A stretch of 64,000 nucleotides of DNA, taken from the NCBI GenBank assembly GCA_965243825.1, contig CBDEVT010000001.1, forward strand, positions 2,480,001 to 2,544,000, given 5' to 3'. The position numbers and the translations under genes were made by a program. Positions 17,907-28,400 of this stretch are shown here, one piece after another (the first letter of the stretch is position 1; each line of letters opens with the position of its first letter). The notes beneath the pieces are model-generated. The model made no database searches and was not told the DNA's origin. It saw nothing but the letters and a program-made list of their open reading frames with translations. Source of the stretch: JAJCYX01 sp965243825 (GTDB taxonomy: Bacteria; Chloroflexota; Dehalococcoidia; Lucifugimonadales; Lucifugimonadaceae).

Positions 17907-19633
17907 CCGGTCACCGCGCCCTTGGCCGCAGGCTGAACAAGCTTGATGTACTTCGAGAGCGTGCCACGGTCGTAAGGCGGTGGTTTCGGCTGCCACTTCG
18001 CCATTCGGGCTTTCAACTCTTCATCTGAGATTCGCACGTTTAGTTCGAACTTATCGAGGTCGATCTCCACTACATCGCCGCTCTCAACAGCTCCAATCGG
18101 GCCACCGACTGCAGCTTCAGGTCCAACATGACCAATCATCGAACCGTGCGATGCTCCTGAAAAGCGTCCGTCTGTTATAAGGAACACCTTTTCGCCAAGA
18201 CCCTGGCCAACCAGGGCGGCGGTGACAGACAGCATCTCGCGCATGCCGGGACCACCTTTTGGACCCTCGTAGCGAATGATGATGACGTCGCCAGCTTCGA
18301 TCTCTCGACGCTGAAGCGCTTCCATCACCTGTTCTTCCTGGTCAAACACTTTGGCGACGCCGGAGAACATTTCGCCGAACTGGTGTCCGGCAACTTTGAG
18401 GACGCAGCCGTCTGGGGCCAGATTGCCGTGCAGGACTACGAGGCCACCAGTTTTGGAGAGTGGTTTGTCTACCGTTGCCACGATGGTGCGATCAGATTCA
18501 TCGACGTCCATCTCCGCAAGATTCTCTGCGATAGTCTTTCCGGTAACCGTCATGCAGTCGCCATGCAAGAGGTCGGCTTCCAGGAGGCGCTTCATGACCA
18601 GCGGCACACCGCCAACCTTGTCCAGGTCGAACATGACGTGCTTGCCGCCCGGCTTCATGTCGGCGAGGAGCGGTGTACGCATCGATATCTCGTGGATATT
18701 CTCAAGGGTCAGGTCGATGCCTGCCTCATGAGCGATCGCCGGGAGATGAAGTGCCGTGTTGGTCGAGCCTCCCATGGCAACCACCAGGGTCACCGCATTC
18801 TCAAACGCTTCTCGCGTAAGGATGTCGTGTGGGTAGATGCCTTTGCGGAGCAGGTTCATCACGGCCTGACCGGCGCGGCGTGATGATTCAAGTTTTCGCT
18901 GGTCAACGTTCGGCTCGGAGGCGCTTCCAGGTAGTGAAAGACCGAGTGCCTCGCCGATAGACGACATTGTGTTGGCCGTGAACATGCCTCCACAGGCTCC
19001 CGGGCCCGGGCAGGCATGTGTCTCGATGGCTCGCAGTTCGTCATCGTCGATCTCGTTTGACTGACGTCTGCCGACAGCCTCGAAAACCGACTGGATCTGC
19101 AAGGTCTCACCCTTCCATGACCCAGGAAGAATAGAGCCTCCGTAAACGAATACACCGGGGATGTCGAGACGAGCGATGGCCATCATTGCGCCCGGCAGGG
19201 ACTTGTCACATCCTGCGACCGCAACTACGCCGTCGTAGCGTTCTGCAAAGCAGACGGTTTCGATGGAGTCGGCGATGATCTCGCGCGACACGAGCGAACC
19301 CTTCATGCCCTCGGTACCCATTGAGATAGCGTCCGAAACCGTGATCGTTCCGAATTCGAACGGGGTGCCGCTGGATGCCATGATTCCGGTCTTGATCTGT
19401 TCGACCAGCGGCTTGATGCCAGCGTTACAAGGTGTCACTTCGTTGTGGGTTGATGCGACGCCAACGAATGGCGCATTGATGTCATCGTCGTTCAGACCCA
19501 TTGCTCGCATCATTGAGCGGTGCGGGGCACGGACGACACCTTCAGTCGTCTCCCACGATCGCCACTTTCCGGGCGCTCGTTTCTCAGCTCTTCGTGCTGC
19601 CAGTTTTTCCGATGGGTCTTGAGTGGTGGTCAT
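17903..19633 (-). CDS. ilvD: Dihydroxy-acid dehydratase
   Basis: A 576-aa IlvD/Edd-family dehydratase that converts 2,3-dihydroxyisovalerate or 2,3-dihydroxy-3-methylvalerate to the 2-oxoacid in valine and isoleucine synthesis. The Fe-S ligands are in GCDKSLPG and GPGACGGMFTANTM; LITDGRFSGASHG near the C-terminus is a family hallmark. The full length matches IlvD (about 560-575 aa). An alternative role as a sugar-acid (xylonate/gluconate) dehydratase is possible because the families overlap and sugar-acid genes lie nearby, but LSLPGSASEPNVDQRKLE and the C-terminus favour IlvD. It stands alone; other ilv genes are not in the window. Confidence 0.92.
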   Translation of the reverse strand: MTTTQDPSEKLAARRAEKRAPGKWRSWETTEGVVRAPHRSMMRAMGLNDDDINAPFVGVASTHNEVTPCNAGIKPLVEQIKTGIMASSGTPFEFGTITVSDAISMGTEGMKGSLVSREIIADSIETVCFAERYDGVVAVAGCDKSLPGAMMAIARLDIPGVFVYGGSILPGSWKGETLQIQSVFEAVGRRQSNEIDDDELRAIETHACPGPGACGGMFTANTMSSIGEALGLSLPGSASEPNVDQRKLESSRRAGQAVMNLLRKGIYPHDILTREAFENAVTLVVAMGGSTNTALHLPAIAHEAGIDLTLENIHEISMRTPLLADMKPGGKHVMFDLDKVGGVPLVMKRLLEADLLHGDCMTVTGKTIAENLAEMDVDESDRTIVATVDKPLSKTGGLVVLHGNLAPDGCVLKVAGHQFGEMFSGVAKVFDQEEQVMEALQRREIEAGDVIIIRYEGPKGGPGMREMLSVTAALVGQGLGEKVFLITDGRFSGASHGSMIGHVGPEAAVGGPIGAVESGDVVEIDLDKFELNVRISDEELKARMAKWQPKPPPYDRGTLSKYIKLVQPAAKGAVTG

Positions 19634-19785
19634 CTCAGCTTTGCCAGTGCTTTTCTTCTTATGCGGTGGGTGTATCGGTCAGATGAGATTACCGATGGTG
19701 AATCAGCGACGCAATACTACATCGCTGTAACGGTTCATACGCCATATCCGAATCGTCCATCGAACCCCGGCTTACTTCGATGCAA

Positions 19786-20590
19786 CTACTGCTTGAGGAA
19801 TATGACCTCGGTCGCGCCATCGACTTCGGTCAACATCTCAGAGGCAAACTTGTAGCCTTCTGGATGTGAGAACTCTTTGATGAGTTCAAGCGCAGCACTG
19901 ACTGAGCCGGAACCTGCCGGGTTGGCAACGATATGGCCAACGAGCGCACCTTTCAGTGCTTTTGAGAGGTGAGTAACGGTTTTCAACTGTCCACTTGCAC
20001 TTTTCAAGAAACTTGAAAGTGAACCGAGCCTGGCAGGGAACTTCCGCTGGATCCCAGGCCGCACTGTGTTCTAGAGGCAGCAAGTCCCAGATAACTCCAC
20101 CGTCAGCGATCTCCTTCAATGATCCGGAGTTCTGCGTTTTCCATATAGACGCACAGGTTTTGCGCCTTATAAGGGCTGCACCCATTTTGAGTTTGTAGTC
20201 CGGTATGAGATCGTGCGGCCTGACCATTCCGAACAGACCGGACATGACGACAGCGGAATGATCGAACACCCCGCGGGCGTGTTCACTCAAAGACCGGTAG
20301 CCGATCGAGTCGTACATCACACCTGTGTAGCGTTCGATTGCAGGCATGGTCGGTGATGTCAAAACGCTGGAGTTGCTTTCCATCGCCTTTTCCAGCGCTG
20401 CCCCTTTTACCCCAAGTAGCTTCTTAGAAACTCGCGGACGGCTACCGAGCTGTACCAGCGCTTTTAGCATCCTGGTACGAGTCGGATTTAGTTCGGGGAA
20501 CGAGACCGTTTCGAGTTCCAGCGGGGGGCCATTGCCGCCACTGGCTTTGCCTTCAGAAGGAGGCAGCAGGATTAGGAATTTGTAGTCCAT
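19786..20590 (-). pseudogene. yaaA: YaaA/UPF0246 peroxide-stress protein, one-base frameshift
   Basis: Two overlapping frames together make one YaaA protein. Frame 1 (20590 downward) gives LILLPPSEGKASGG, the family start, through GVIWDLLPLEHSAAW. It continues correctly to FKFLE and then loses similarity. Frame 2 resumes with SASGQLKTVTHLSKALKGAL and ends EFSHPEGYKF, the normal C-terminus. Removing one A from the AAAA run (plus-strand TTTT, 20001-20004) joins them into about 267 aa, the usual length. YaaA lowers free iron under peroxide stress and binds DNA. It could be a true decayed gene, a sequencing error in the homopolymer or a recoded gene. Confidence 0.85.
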
Positions 20591-20784
20591 CGACGATTGT
20601 CAGTGATGTGTGTTGTGTGCAGAACTAACGGTCGGCAAGCCAAACAAGTATCGCATTGATCTTGGCGTGGGCCACCGCGGATCAGACAACGGGTCTACAA
20701 TCCGGCCTCACTATCCATCCATCGAATCGTTCAGAAGATGCGGTTGACTCAGCAGCATCAATTAGAGGGACTCAGGAATAAAGC

Positions 20785-21984
20785 ATGAAGATCACTGACC
20801 TTAAGTGCGCAATCATCGGCAACAACCCAGTCGTCCGTATCACCACCGACGAAGGGATCGACGGTATCGGCTGCGGAGAGTTCGCAAAGCCGTACCTCAA
20901 GCCGCATGTTCTCTTCTACAAGGACATGATCCTTGGCGAAGACCCTCGTGACGTCGAGCGGGTCATGAACCGGGTTCGACGCATGGGAGCTTTCAAGCCG
21001 TGGGGTACTGCGGTAAGCGCGATCGAAGTCGCACTGTGGGACATCGCGGGGAAGGCAGCCGGACAGCCGATTTACCGGCTGCTCGGTGGCAAAGTGCGTG
21101 ACCAAGTCCGGGTCTACAACGGCAACATTCGCAAGCACCTCGACAGCTATTCGCCTGAAGACATGGCTGCCAACATGCAGTGGATGAAGGACCTGCCTCA
21201 GAACTTCTCCATCATTAAGCAGGGCATCGCATTTCACGGTCGCATGGCGGTGAAGACGCCTGACTACTACTACGGCGAAGTGGTCACCGGTACTCGACAC
21301 CCAAACCGAGGCCGAATGACCGAGAGAGGCTTGAAACACACGATCGAGTGTGTGACTGCGATGAAAGAGGTGCTCGGCGATGAAGTCGGCCTAGCGCTTG
21401 ATGTTGGCCCCGGGGTTGTGCCGCAGGACGCTCTCAAACTGGCCCAGTCGATGGAGCATCTCAACTTGATGTGGATGGAGGATATGATCACCGGCGACTA
21501 CACGCCTTATGTTCTTGCGGACCTCTATCGGGATGTTTCGATCAACACAACAACTCCAATTCACACCGGCGAGCAGATCTATCTGCGCCAGAACTTTGTC
21601 GACCTGATTGAAAAGCGAGCGGTTGATGTTGTCGGGCCTGACCCACTTGATGTGGGCGGTATCGCGGAACTGAAATGGATAGCTGAGTTCGCCGACCTGC
21701 ACGGCATCGACATGGCACCTCACGGCACAGGCGATGGCCTCATTGGCCTCGCTGCGTTAGTACAGGTCTGTGCAACGCTGCCGCAAAACTACATCGCATT
21801 TGAACTGCCAAACGGAGATCCGGAATGGTGGTGGGACATCGTCGACGGATTGCCTCCGCGGGATCAGCTCGTGAAAGACAGCTTCATCGATGTGTGGGAC
21901 ACACCTGGACTCGGAATCACCCTGAACGAAGAGGCGACCCGACCGCACCTGCGTGAAGAAGACGCCGACTTCTTCGAGAACTAG
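20785..21984 (+). CDS. Mandelate racemase/muconate lactonizing enzyme-family enolase
   Basis: A 399-aa enolase-superfamily enzyme. An N-terminal capping domain (MKITDLKCAIIGNNPVVRI) is followed by the barrel. Expected metal ligands are Asp in LALDVGPG, Glu in LMWMEDM and Glu in HTGEQI. A Lys in FSIIKQG is at the second-strand base position, and VVGPDPLDVGG with APHGTGDG gives the Asp-His pair of the MR subgroup. It likely dehydrates or epimerises a sugar acid (a galactonate- or mannonate-type substrate). The second-strand motif K-x-G differs from the usual KxK/KxH. The downstream Gfo/Idh/MocA gene lies 65 bp away, followed by a lipoprotein and a second enolase, all the same way. Confidence 0.9.
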   Translation: MKITDLKCAIIGNNPVVRITTDEGIDGIGCGEFAKPYLKPHVLFYKDMILGEDPRDVERVMNRVRRMGAFKPWGTAVSAIEVALWDIAGKAAGQPIYRLLGGKVRDQVRVYNGNIRKHLDSYSPEDMAANMQWMKDLPQNFSIIKQGIAFHGRMAVKTPDYYYGEVVTGTRHPNRGRMTERGLKHTIECVTAMKEVLGDEVGLALDVGPGVVPQDALKLAQSMEHLNLMWMEDMITGDYTPYVLADLYRDVSINTTTPIHTGEQIYLRQNFVDLIEKRAVDVVGPDPLDVGGIAELKWIAEFADLHGIDMAPHGTGDGLIGLAALVQVCATLPQNYIAFELPNGDPEWWWDIVDGLPPRDQLVKDSFIDVWDTPGLGITLNEEATRPHLREEDADFFEN

Positions 21985-22049
21985 CTTCGTAGTCTGCAAC
22001 AACAAGAACGAACGTCGGCGAATGGTCACAGCGATATAGGGAACACAGC

Positions 22050-23042
22050 ATGCCAGACAAGGTTAGATACGGACTCATCAGCACCGCTCGCATTGGATTC
22101 ACGGCTCATGTGCCGGGCGCGAAAACATCTCCGAACTCAGAAATCGTGGCGGTGAGCAGCCGGAACCTTGATTCCGCGAAGGCCAAGGCGGATGAATACG
22201 ACATTCCGCTTGCGTTCGGAAGCTACCAGGAGATGATTGACAGCGACGAGATAGACGCGGTCATCAACACACTGCCAAACTCCATGCACCACGAGTGGAC
22301 GATCAAGGCGGCTGAAGCAGGCAAACACGTCCTATGCGAGAAACCTCTTTCAGCCACGATGGCAGAGGCACGCGAGATGAAAGCGGCCTGTGAGGCCAAC
22401 AACGTTGTACTTGTCGAGGCCTTCACGCCCCGCTGGAACAAGCAGATGAGAACTGCTCGAAAGCTAATTGCTGACGGCGAGATCGGGGACGTTATTAGGC
22501 TCGAAGCCGGCCTGTCCTTCAACCTCACAAACCCTGACGACATCCGCCTGAGTAAGGACCTTGCAGGTGGTTCGATGATGGATGCCGGTTGCTACGCCGT
22601 GTATGCCGTTCGCTATGCCATGAGCGCTGAACCCGTAAGTGCGTCTGCCATCGACAAAAAGAGCAATGGTGCAGCGGTAGACACCACGATGAGTGGCTTC
22701 CTTAAGTTTCCTAATGGTGGCGTGGGTTACGTCTGGAGCAGTGTTGAGGGACCGCGTCAGCGTGTCTTCAAGGCGATCGGAACGAACGGGATGATCGAGA
22801 TCGATGACGCTTTTGGTGAGGATGCTCCGGTTAAGGTCACTCGAGGTGACGGCGAACCCGAGGTGATGGAGATGACCAGCACGAATCGTTTCCAGGTGCA
22901 GCTCGACGAGTTTTCAGAGTGCGTTCTGACCGGCAAGCAGCCAGAGTTCCCTGCTGATGACGGTCTGCGCAATATGGCTTCTGTGCTGGCCATTTATGAG
23001 TCAGCAGCGTCAGGCGAACCCGCTACCGTGGAGCAGATTTAG
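22050..23042 (+). CDS. Gfo/Idh/MocA-family NAD(P)-dependent oxidoreductase
   Basis: A 330-aa sugar dehydrogenase-like protein. The Rossmann start is RYGLISTARIGFTAHVPG. EIVAVSSRNLDSAKA is the second strand and VINTLPNSMHHEWTI the third. The conserved EKP motif is in VLCEKPLSATM (about residue 98), with the catalytic Lys. The C-terminal domain has GGSMMDAGCYAVYAVRY, the usual 'GG...D.G.Y' segment. It would oxidise or reduce a cyclic polyol or sugar. It is most likely in one pathway with the flanking enolases. Confidence 0.9.
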   Translation: MPDKVRYGLISTARIGFTAHVPGAKTSPNSEIVAVSSRNLDSAKAKADEYDIPLAFGSYQEMIDSDEIDAVINTLPNSMHHEWTIKAAEAGKHVLCEKPLSATMAEAREMKAACEANNVVLVEAFTPRWNKQMRTARKLIADGEIGDVIRLEAGLSFNLTNPDDIRLSKDLAGGSMMDAGCYAVYAVRYAMSAEPVSASAIDKKSNGAAVDTTMSGFLKFPNGGVGYVWSSVEGPRQRVFKAIGTNGMIEIDDAFGEDAPVKVTRGDGEPEVMEMTSTNRFQVQLDEFSECVLTGKQPEFPADDGLRNMASVLAIYESAASGEPATVEQI

Positions 23043-23098
23043 GATTCTGGTTCACTCTGTTCGGTATCGATTCGTATTAACTCGAAAGATGCATCAAC

Positions 23099-24118
23099 GT
23101 GAATCGTTCTGTCTTTTTGGTATCCCTCTTCTTGACGACGTTGGCAGTAGCGTGCGGAAGTTCGTCACCTGACGAGGTCGGCGAGCAGGTAGGCGCACCG
23201 ATTCCCACACTCATCGTTGAGCGAGAATCCGGCGTGCCGGAGCTGACACCTGAGTGGCGAGTTGGTCAGAGCTGGGAATTCGAACTAGTCAAGACAAGAC
23301 AACGAAGCACGAGCGGCGTTCTGACATCGGACGCGTCATCGACCTCAGTTGTTCTTATTGAAGTACTCGAAGCAAACGAGAACGGATTTCTGATCGGCTA
23401 CACGCTCAAATCGATCGACATTCCATCCTCCGGGAGTGCCGAAGGCGATGCACTGGTCAGGGATCTAGCGGAGGTAACGGTTGATCTGACGTTTGAGGTC
23501 ATCGTGGGCAAAGATGCGGTGATTGAGGGTATTAAAAATCTCATCGAGATCTCCGCGGCGGTTAATACAGCGATCGAAAAAGTGATCGAGATTTTCGCGA
23601 TTCATTCTACGCCTGCTGAATTGGCCAGCATTGAGGCGGTCTACGATCAGGTTCGCGATACCTTCACGTCTGAAGAAGGAATAATCACCTCTAGCTTGCC
23701 AGAGTTGAACCTCCTTTTGCTTCCGTTCGGATGGGATATGACGGTGGGCGAACTCTACGAAGTCGACAACGTGTTGCCTAATCCTCTTGGAGGTCCTCCA
23801 ATCGACGCGGTGGCAATAGTGGAATTGACAGATCTGGTACCTGGAGACAACCGATACACATTTAGCTGGACCCAGATATTGGCAGGCCCGCAAGCTGAGC
23901 AGTCGATAATTGAGTCGATTCGAAACCTTGCAGAGGCAACAGGTAATGACCTCGAAGGATTCGACGCCCAAACCGTTGTGGGTTTGGAGCGCCGAGACAA
24001 CGGAAGATTCGAGCTAGATCTATCCGATTGGACGGTACTGGAGTTGGAGTTCACAGAGGAAACTCGAATTCAGGATCAATCGAGATTGAACTCCACTCGG
24101 ATGCGGTTGCTAAAGTGA
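23099..24118 (+). CDS. Predicted lipoprotein of unknown function
   Basis: 339 aa from a GTG at 23099. MNRSVFLVSLFLTTLAVAC is a lipoprotein signal with Cys at residue 19. The mature region has WRVGQSWEFELVKTRQR followed by long beta-strand stretches and a helical section (IEISAAVNTAIEKVIEIFAI). It ends with FELDLSDWTVLELEFTEET, which recalls soluble beta-barrel proteins that coat a hydrophobic cargo, but that is only texture. It sits between the Gfo/Idh/MocA and second enolase genes (33 bp before the latter), so it may be cotranscribed with them and act as a binding protein. Confidence 0.75.
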   Translation: MNRSVFLVSLFLTTLAVACGSSSPDEVGEQVGAPIPTLIVERESGVPELTPEWRVGQSWEFELVKTRQRSTSGVLTSDASSTSVVLIEVLEANENGFLIGYTLKSIDIPSSGSAEGDALVRDLAEVTVDLTFEVIVGKDAVIEGIKNLIEISAAVNTAIEKVIEIFAIHSTPAELASIEAVYDQVRDTFTSEEGIITSSLPELNLLLLPFGWDMTVGELYEVDNVLPNPLGGPPIDAVAIVELTDLVPGDNRYTFSWTQILAGPQAEQSIIESIRNLAEATGNDLEGFDAQTVVGLERRDNGRFELDLSDWTVLELEFTEETRIQDQSRLNSTRMRLLK

Positions 24119-24151
24119 GACTCGAACTAAAGCCAAGCTATTCAATACAAC

Positions 24152-25366
24152 ATGAAAATCACTGACCTTCGCGCATACGCCATCCGCATTCCCAGTGGCG
24201 CGACTGCCTCCTCAGTTGGGGCTCCGTCTAGCGGCACAACAGGTTCACCTTCACATGGACGGACGGAAGATCGTCCACCCGTGGATGACTTCGGCGAGTA
24301 CTTCATAGATCAGACCGCTTTCACATCGATCTACTCGAAGCACCATGAAACGACCGTTGTAAGACTGGAGACGGACACCGGAATAGTCGGTTGGGGTGAG
24401 GCACAGTCGCCTGTGGGCCCGCGCATCACGAGAACGATCTTCGAAGAGTTGATCCGACCGCTGGTGATCGGCCGCGATCCTTTCGATATCGAGGCGATCT
24501 GGACGCGGGCTTATGGAGCGATGCGGGAGCGTGGTCACCCGACCGGCTTCTATATCGATGCGCTTGGTGGCATGGATATGGCTCTTTGGGATATCTGCGG
24601 CAAAGCGACAGGGAAGCCCGTGCACAAACTGGCCGGTGGCCGTTACCGGGATAAGGTCCAGCTTTATGCCGGAATGGGTGGGACGGATCCGAAAGATGTG
24701 GCTGACAAGGCCGAATATCACGTTGGTCACGGCTATAGAGCTCTGAAACTTCATCTGCTCCTGGACAGAGATGGAGTCGCCGAAATTGCAGCTGCAGTGC
24801 GGGAACGTGTCGGACCAGACATCAAACTGATGGTCGATGTTCATATGCGACAGACCGTCGCCAGTGCCATCGAACTGGGCCGAAAGCTGGAAGCATTGGA
24901 CTTCACATGGCTGGAGTCTCCTATCGACCCGAGCGATATACCGGGACAGGCGGAGATCACCCGTTCGCTGGACATGGCTGTGGCGATAGGGGAGTGGAGC
25001 CGCACGCGCTACGAGATGCGTGAAGCATTCGAGCGACGTGCATACGACATCGTCATGCACGATATCGGCAGGACTGGAATCACGGAAGGGCACCGCATCG
25101 CGACGCTGGCTGATACGTACAACATTCCGGTTGCGCCTCACGTTGGTGGCGGCGGGATCCTGGCGGTAGCGGCGACCGTCGAGTTCTCCGCTTCGTGTCC
25201 CAATTTCATGATCATGGAGCACAGCCACGACGCCAACGCGACCAAGGCGGCAATCTTGAAGGAGCCGTACGATCCGATAGATGGATACTTCCACCTGACA
25301 GACAGACCTGGCCTGGGTGTTGAAGTTGACGAGGCAAGGCTGGAGCAGTACAGCTTTCCAAAGTAA
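24152..25366 (+). CDS. Mandelate racemase/muconate lactonizing enzyme-family enolase
   Basis: A 404-aa enolase-superfamily enzyme with an N-terminal capping domain that holds a glycine/serine-rich insertion (about residues 15-35). The second-strand Lys is in GYRALKLHLL, metal Asp in KLMVDVHM, metal Glu in FTWLESPID and metal Glu in AVAIGEWSR. MHDIGRTGGITEG provides the general-acid Asp, and APHVGGGGI the His. The residue set fits sugar-acid dehydratases or racemases of the MR subgroup. It differs from the first enolase in loops and in the KLH motif, so the two probably use different substrates. It ends before a strong hairpin shared with the convergent protease gene. Confidence 0.9.
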   Translation: MKITDLRAYAIRIPSGATASSVGAPSSGTTGSPSHGRTEDRPPVDDFGEYFIDQTAFTSIYSKHHETTVVRLETDTGIVGWGEAQSPVGPRITRTIFEELIRPLVIGRDPFDIEAIWTRAYGAMRERGHPTGFYIDALGGMDMALWDICGKATGKPVHKLAGGRYRDKVQLYAGMGGTDPKDVADKAEYHVGHGYRALKLHLLLDRDGVAEIAAAVRERVGPDIKLMVDVHMRQTVASAIELGRKLEALDFTWLESPIDPSDIPGQAEITRSLDMAVAIGEWSRTRYEMREAFERRAYDIVMHDIGRTGITEGHRIATLADTYNIPVAPHVGGGGILAVAATVEFSASCPNFMIMEHSHDANATKAAILKEPYDPIDGYFHLTDRPGLGVEVDEARLEQYSFPK

Positions 25367-25390
25367 CTGTCCACTCGAAGTTCACTAACC

Positions 25391-25430
25391 AAAAACCGGC
25401 ACTGGGGATCAGTTGTCCCCAGTGCCGGTT
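25391..25430 (-). terminator. Intrinsic terminator of the protease-fusion gene
   Basis: A perfect 15-bp inverted repeat (25394-25408 with 25416-25430, 7-nt loop) follows the leftward protease gene. On the minus strand it ends in TTTTT (plus-strand AAAAA, 25391-25395), the form of a rho-independent terminator. The plus strand lacks a T-run, but the stem can also block readthrough from the enolase. Confidence 0.85.
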
Positions 25431-25453
25431 ACTTATCCAGCTTTTGTGCGAGG

Positions 25454-28400
25454 TCAGCCAGCCGCGTCGACGATGGTCGCTCCGTCTATCATGGCGTCAA
25501 GGAAGATGTTCAGCGTGACAGCGTTCATCGCGAACGCTACATTTTCAACCTCTCCCGTGAAGCGCGAAGTGACGACTCCAATTACGTGACCAGTCGTAGT
25601 AACCAGTGGCCCTCCACTGTTACCCGGGTTGACCGCTGCGTCCGTCTGAACCCAGGTTGAGACGCGACCGTCGTCCACCAGAAGCGCTGATATGACACCT
25701 CTCGTAACGTTGAGGGTGTCCGACCCGAGCGGAAATCCGAAAGCGACCACGTCTTGTCCGAGATTGTCATCCGAGATCTTTGCGAATTCGACGACTTCAT
25801 GATCGTCAAGTTCTATTTTCAAGACGGCAAGGTCATGTGCCATGTCTCTGCCAAGCAATGTGGCCGGGTATGACTCTCCACCATCAACAGTGACGGTGAT
25901 TTCTGTCGCCTCAATGATCACGTGATTGTTGGTAAGCACATAGCCACCTTGGCGCACGAAAAATCCGGAGCCCGAACCTAGATCGGTTTCGATCTTCACG
26001 ACCGCAGGTCTCATCTTCTGAGTAAGTTCCTGAGTCGAAAGATCTTCTGTCTCAGGGTCTGGAGACAAGAAAAGCGCGTCGGCATTTACCAACACTCCAG
26101 TTTTTCTCGGCATCCAGGCCGGATTGTTGTCACCGACTGAGTTGTCAGTGATCTTCACCACTCCAGAACCGTCTGGGTCCATCGTGTAGATCTCGGTATC
26201 GCCATCCCGTGAAGAAGAGAAGATGATCTTCTGGCCATCTGGACTCCATGAAGGGGCATGGCTCGGCGAACTTTCGTCAGTCAACTGCCTGAGGTTCGAG
26301 CCGTCGGCATCCATGATGAAGATCTGTTGAGTGCCCGCTCTAGACGAGACGAATACAATCTTGCTCCCGTCCGGCGAGAAAGCTGGGAGGCTGTCATTCG
26401 CACTGTGAGTGGTGAGACGTTGCTTCTCTTTCGTCTCGACGTTTATCGTGAAGATGTCTCCATTCTGTCCGGTCGGGGTGTGATCGTATACGACGAGCTT
26501 GCCATCCGGTGACCAAGTTGGTCTCCACTCAGTTGCGTCCGTCGTGTTGGTGAGGATGTCCAGTCCTCCGCCATCAATGTCGATAAGCACAAGGTCTCTT
26601 GTGTTGGTCTCGAACAAGATGAATTCAGCGACGACCGTCTTTCCATCAGGGGATAGGGCGCCCGCTTGGAATCCTCCGCCTTCCTCGTTAGGAAGAACTA
26701 ATTCGGGAAAGGTCAACTCCTCATCAAGAAGGTAGACACCACCTGGAAGTGTCCACTCACTAATCAGGAATCGTCGCCCGTCTGGCGAGAAGGTCATAGG
26801 TCCTCGGTTCCCGCCGCCAAATTCCAGGGACTTGATGAAGTTTCCTTCCAGATCTGTGATTATCCATTCGAAATCTTCATCGTTCCGATCTGAAAGAAAC
26901 GCGATTCGCTCAGGTTCGACCGTGACCGAAATATCTTCTGCAATTGAATTGCCGTCGAAGCTTGCAGTTAGTGTTATTCCGTCAGCATAGGTTCCTGGCG
27001 TAGCGCTACTCGTGAACGTACTTCCAGTGATCGAACCAGCGTCAGCATTCGTCTGCCATGTGAAACTGGCCGCCGAGATCAAATTGCCAAACTGGTCGCC
27101 GGCGATAGCGACCAATTCCTGGTCCATCTCCATGCCGAGCACGACGGTCTTGGGCAGGAAATCGACCTGGGTTATTGCAGCAGGTCCAACAACAACGTTG
27201 GCGAAGCCGTCCACACTATTCCCATCGAGAGTAGCTGTTACAGACACTGCGCCCAGATAGGTGTTTGCAACGGTACCGGCTGATAGCACGCCAAACTCTG
27301 AAACCTCACCGGCAGCCGTGTCCACTGTCGCCCATGTGAACTCAACCGATTCCAGGGTGTTTCCGAAGCGGTCGGAAGCAATGGCGGTTAAAGCTTTAGT
27401 ACCTCCCGCTTCAACAGCCACGGGCTCTATTTCCACCTGGCTGAGCTCTAACGGAAGCAAAGTGACTGCAAGAGAAGAGGTCGCTTCTCCGCCGTCGAAA
27501 ATAGCCGTTGCGGTGATGCCTTCCTCGTACGTACCGGCGGTCACTCCAGCTGTGAAGACTCCTTGATCGTTGATGACGCCAGCGTTCGCATCGAATGCAA
27601 TCTCAGCGTCGGAAATCTCGTTACCAAATTCATCCAGCGCAGTCGCAGAGAACTCATGCTCAGAGTCAACTTCCGCGGTTAATTCAGATGCCGAAAGGGC
27701 AACCTCCGCAAGTGGCCCATGCGAAATCTTGACCGGGACAGTTACCGCTTCCCCGTCAAAGCCGACTGTGGCGGATACGGTAACGCCAAGAGAGGTCGGC
27801 CCGGCTATCGTACTGGTGGTCAGTAATCCAGAATTCGTAATCGATCCGGCGGCTGCGGTCGCTGTGAAGGAGATATCAGCATCTGCGATCGGATTATCGA
27901 ATTCGTCATATGCTGTGGCAGTGATGTGGACGGCCTGGTTCGGCAGTGCCTCAATTGAGTCCGGACTTACTTCGAGCCGAGCTAGCTCTGCCGGAACGAC
28001 ATCGGTATCAAATGTTTTGGTGACAGTTGCTCCACCGTGCTCAACCGTTACTGAGATAGCTTCCTCTATTGAATCGACCTCGGTTGAAGCGGTGAACGCG
28101 CCATCGGGACTTACTTCGCCCGCGAGTGAGTCTGCCTCAAATCGTATGACCGGATTCTCAATTGCGTTTCCGAATCCGTCCTCGGCAACCACGGACAAGG
28201 AGGCAGAACTGCCTGCAGCGATCGATTCGGGAACCCCGGTGACCGAGATCGACGCGACCGGCCCTGGCAGTACGGTGAAGTTGATGCTGGATTCGACGAA
28301 ATCTTCGCTTCTTACGGACCGGACGGTTGCAGTGAACTCACCTGCCTGGGTGAACGTTCGGGTCACCGTCGCCGGTTCGTCTTCGACAGTTGTTGCGGAC

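Noticed and set aside
24251..25294. Long antisense open frame (347 codons) over the second enolase
   Set aside because: It mirrors a well-conserved enzyme, has high His/Arg content and no domain, start site or neighbour that supports it.
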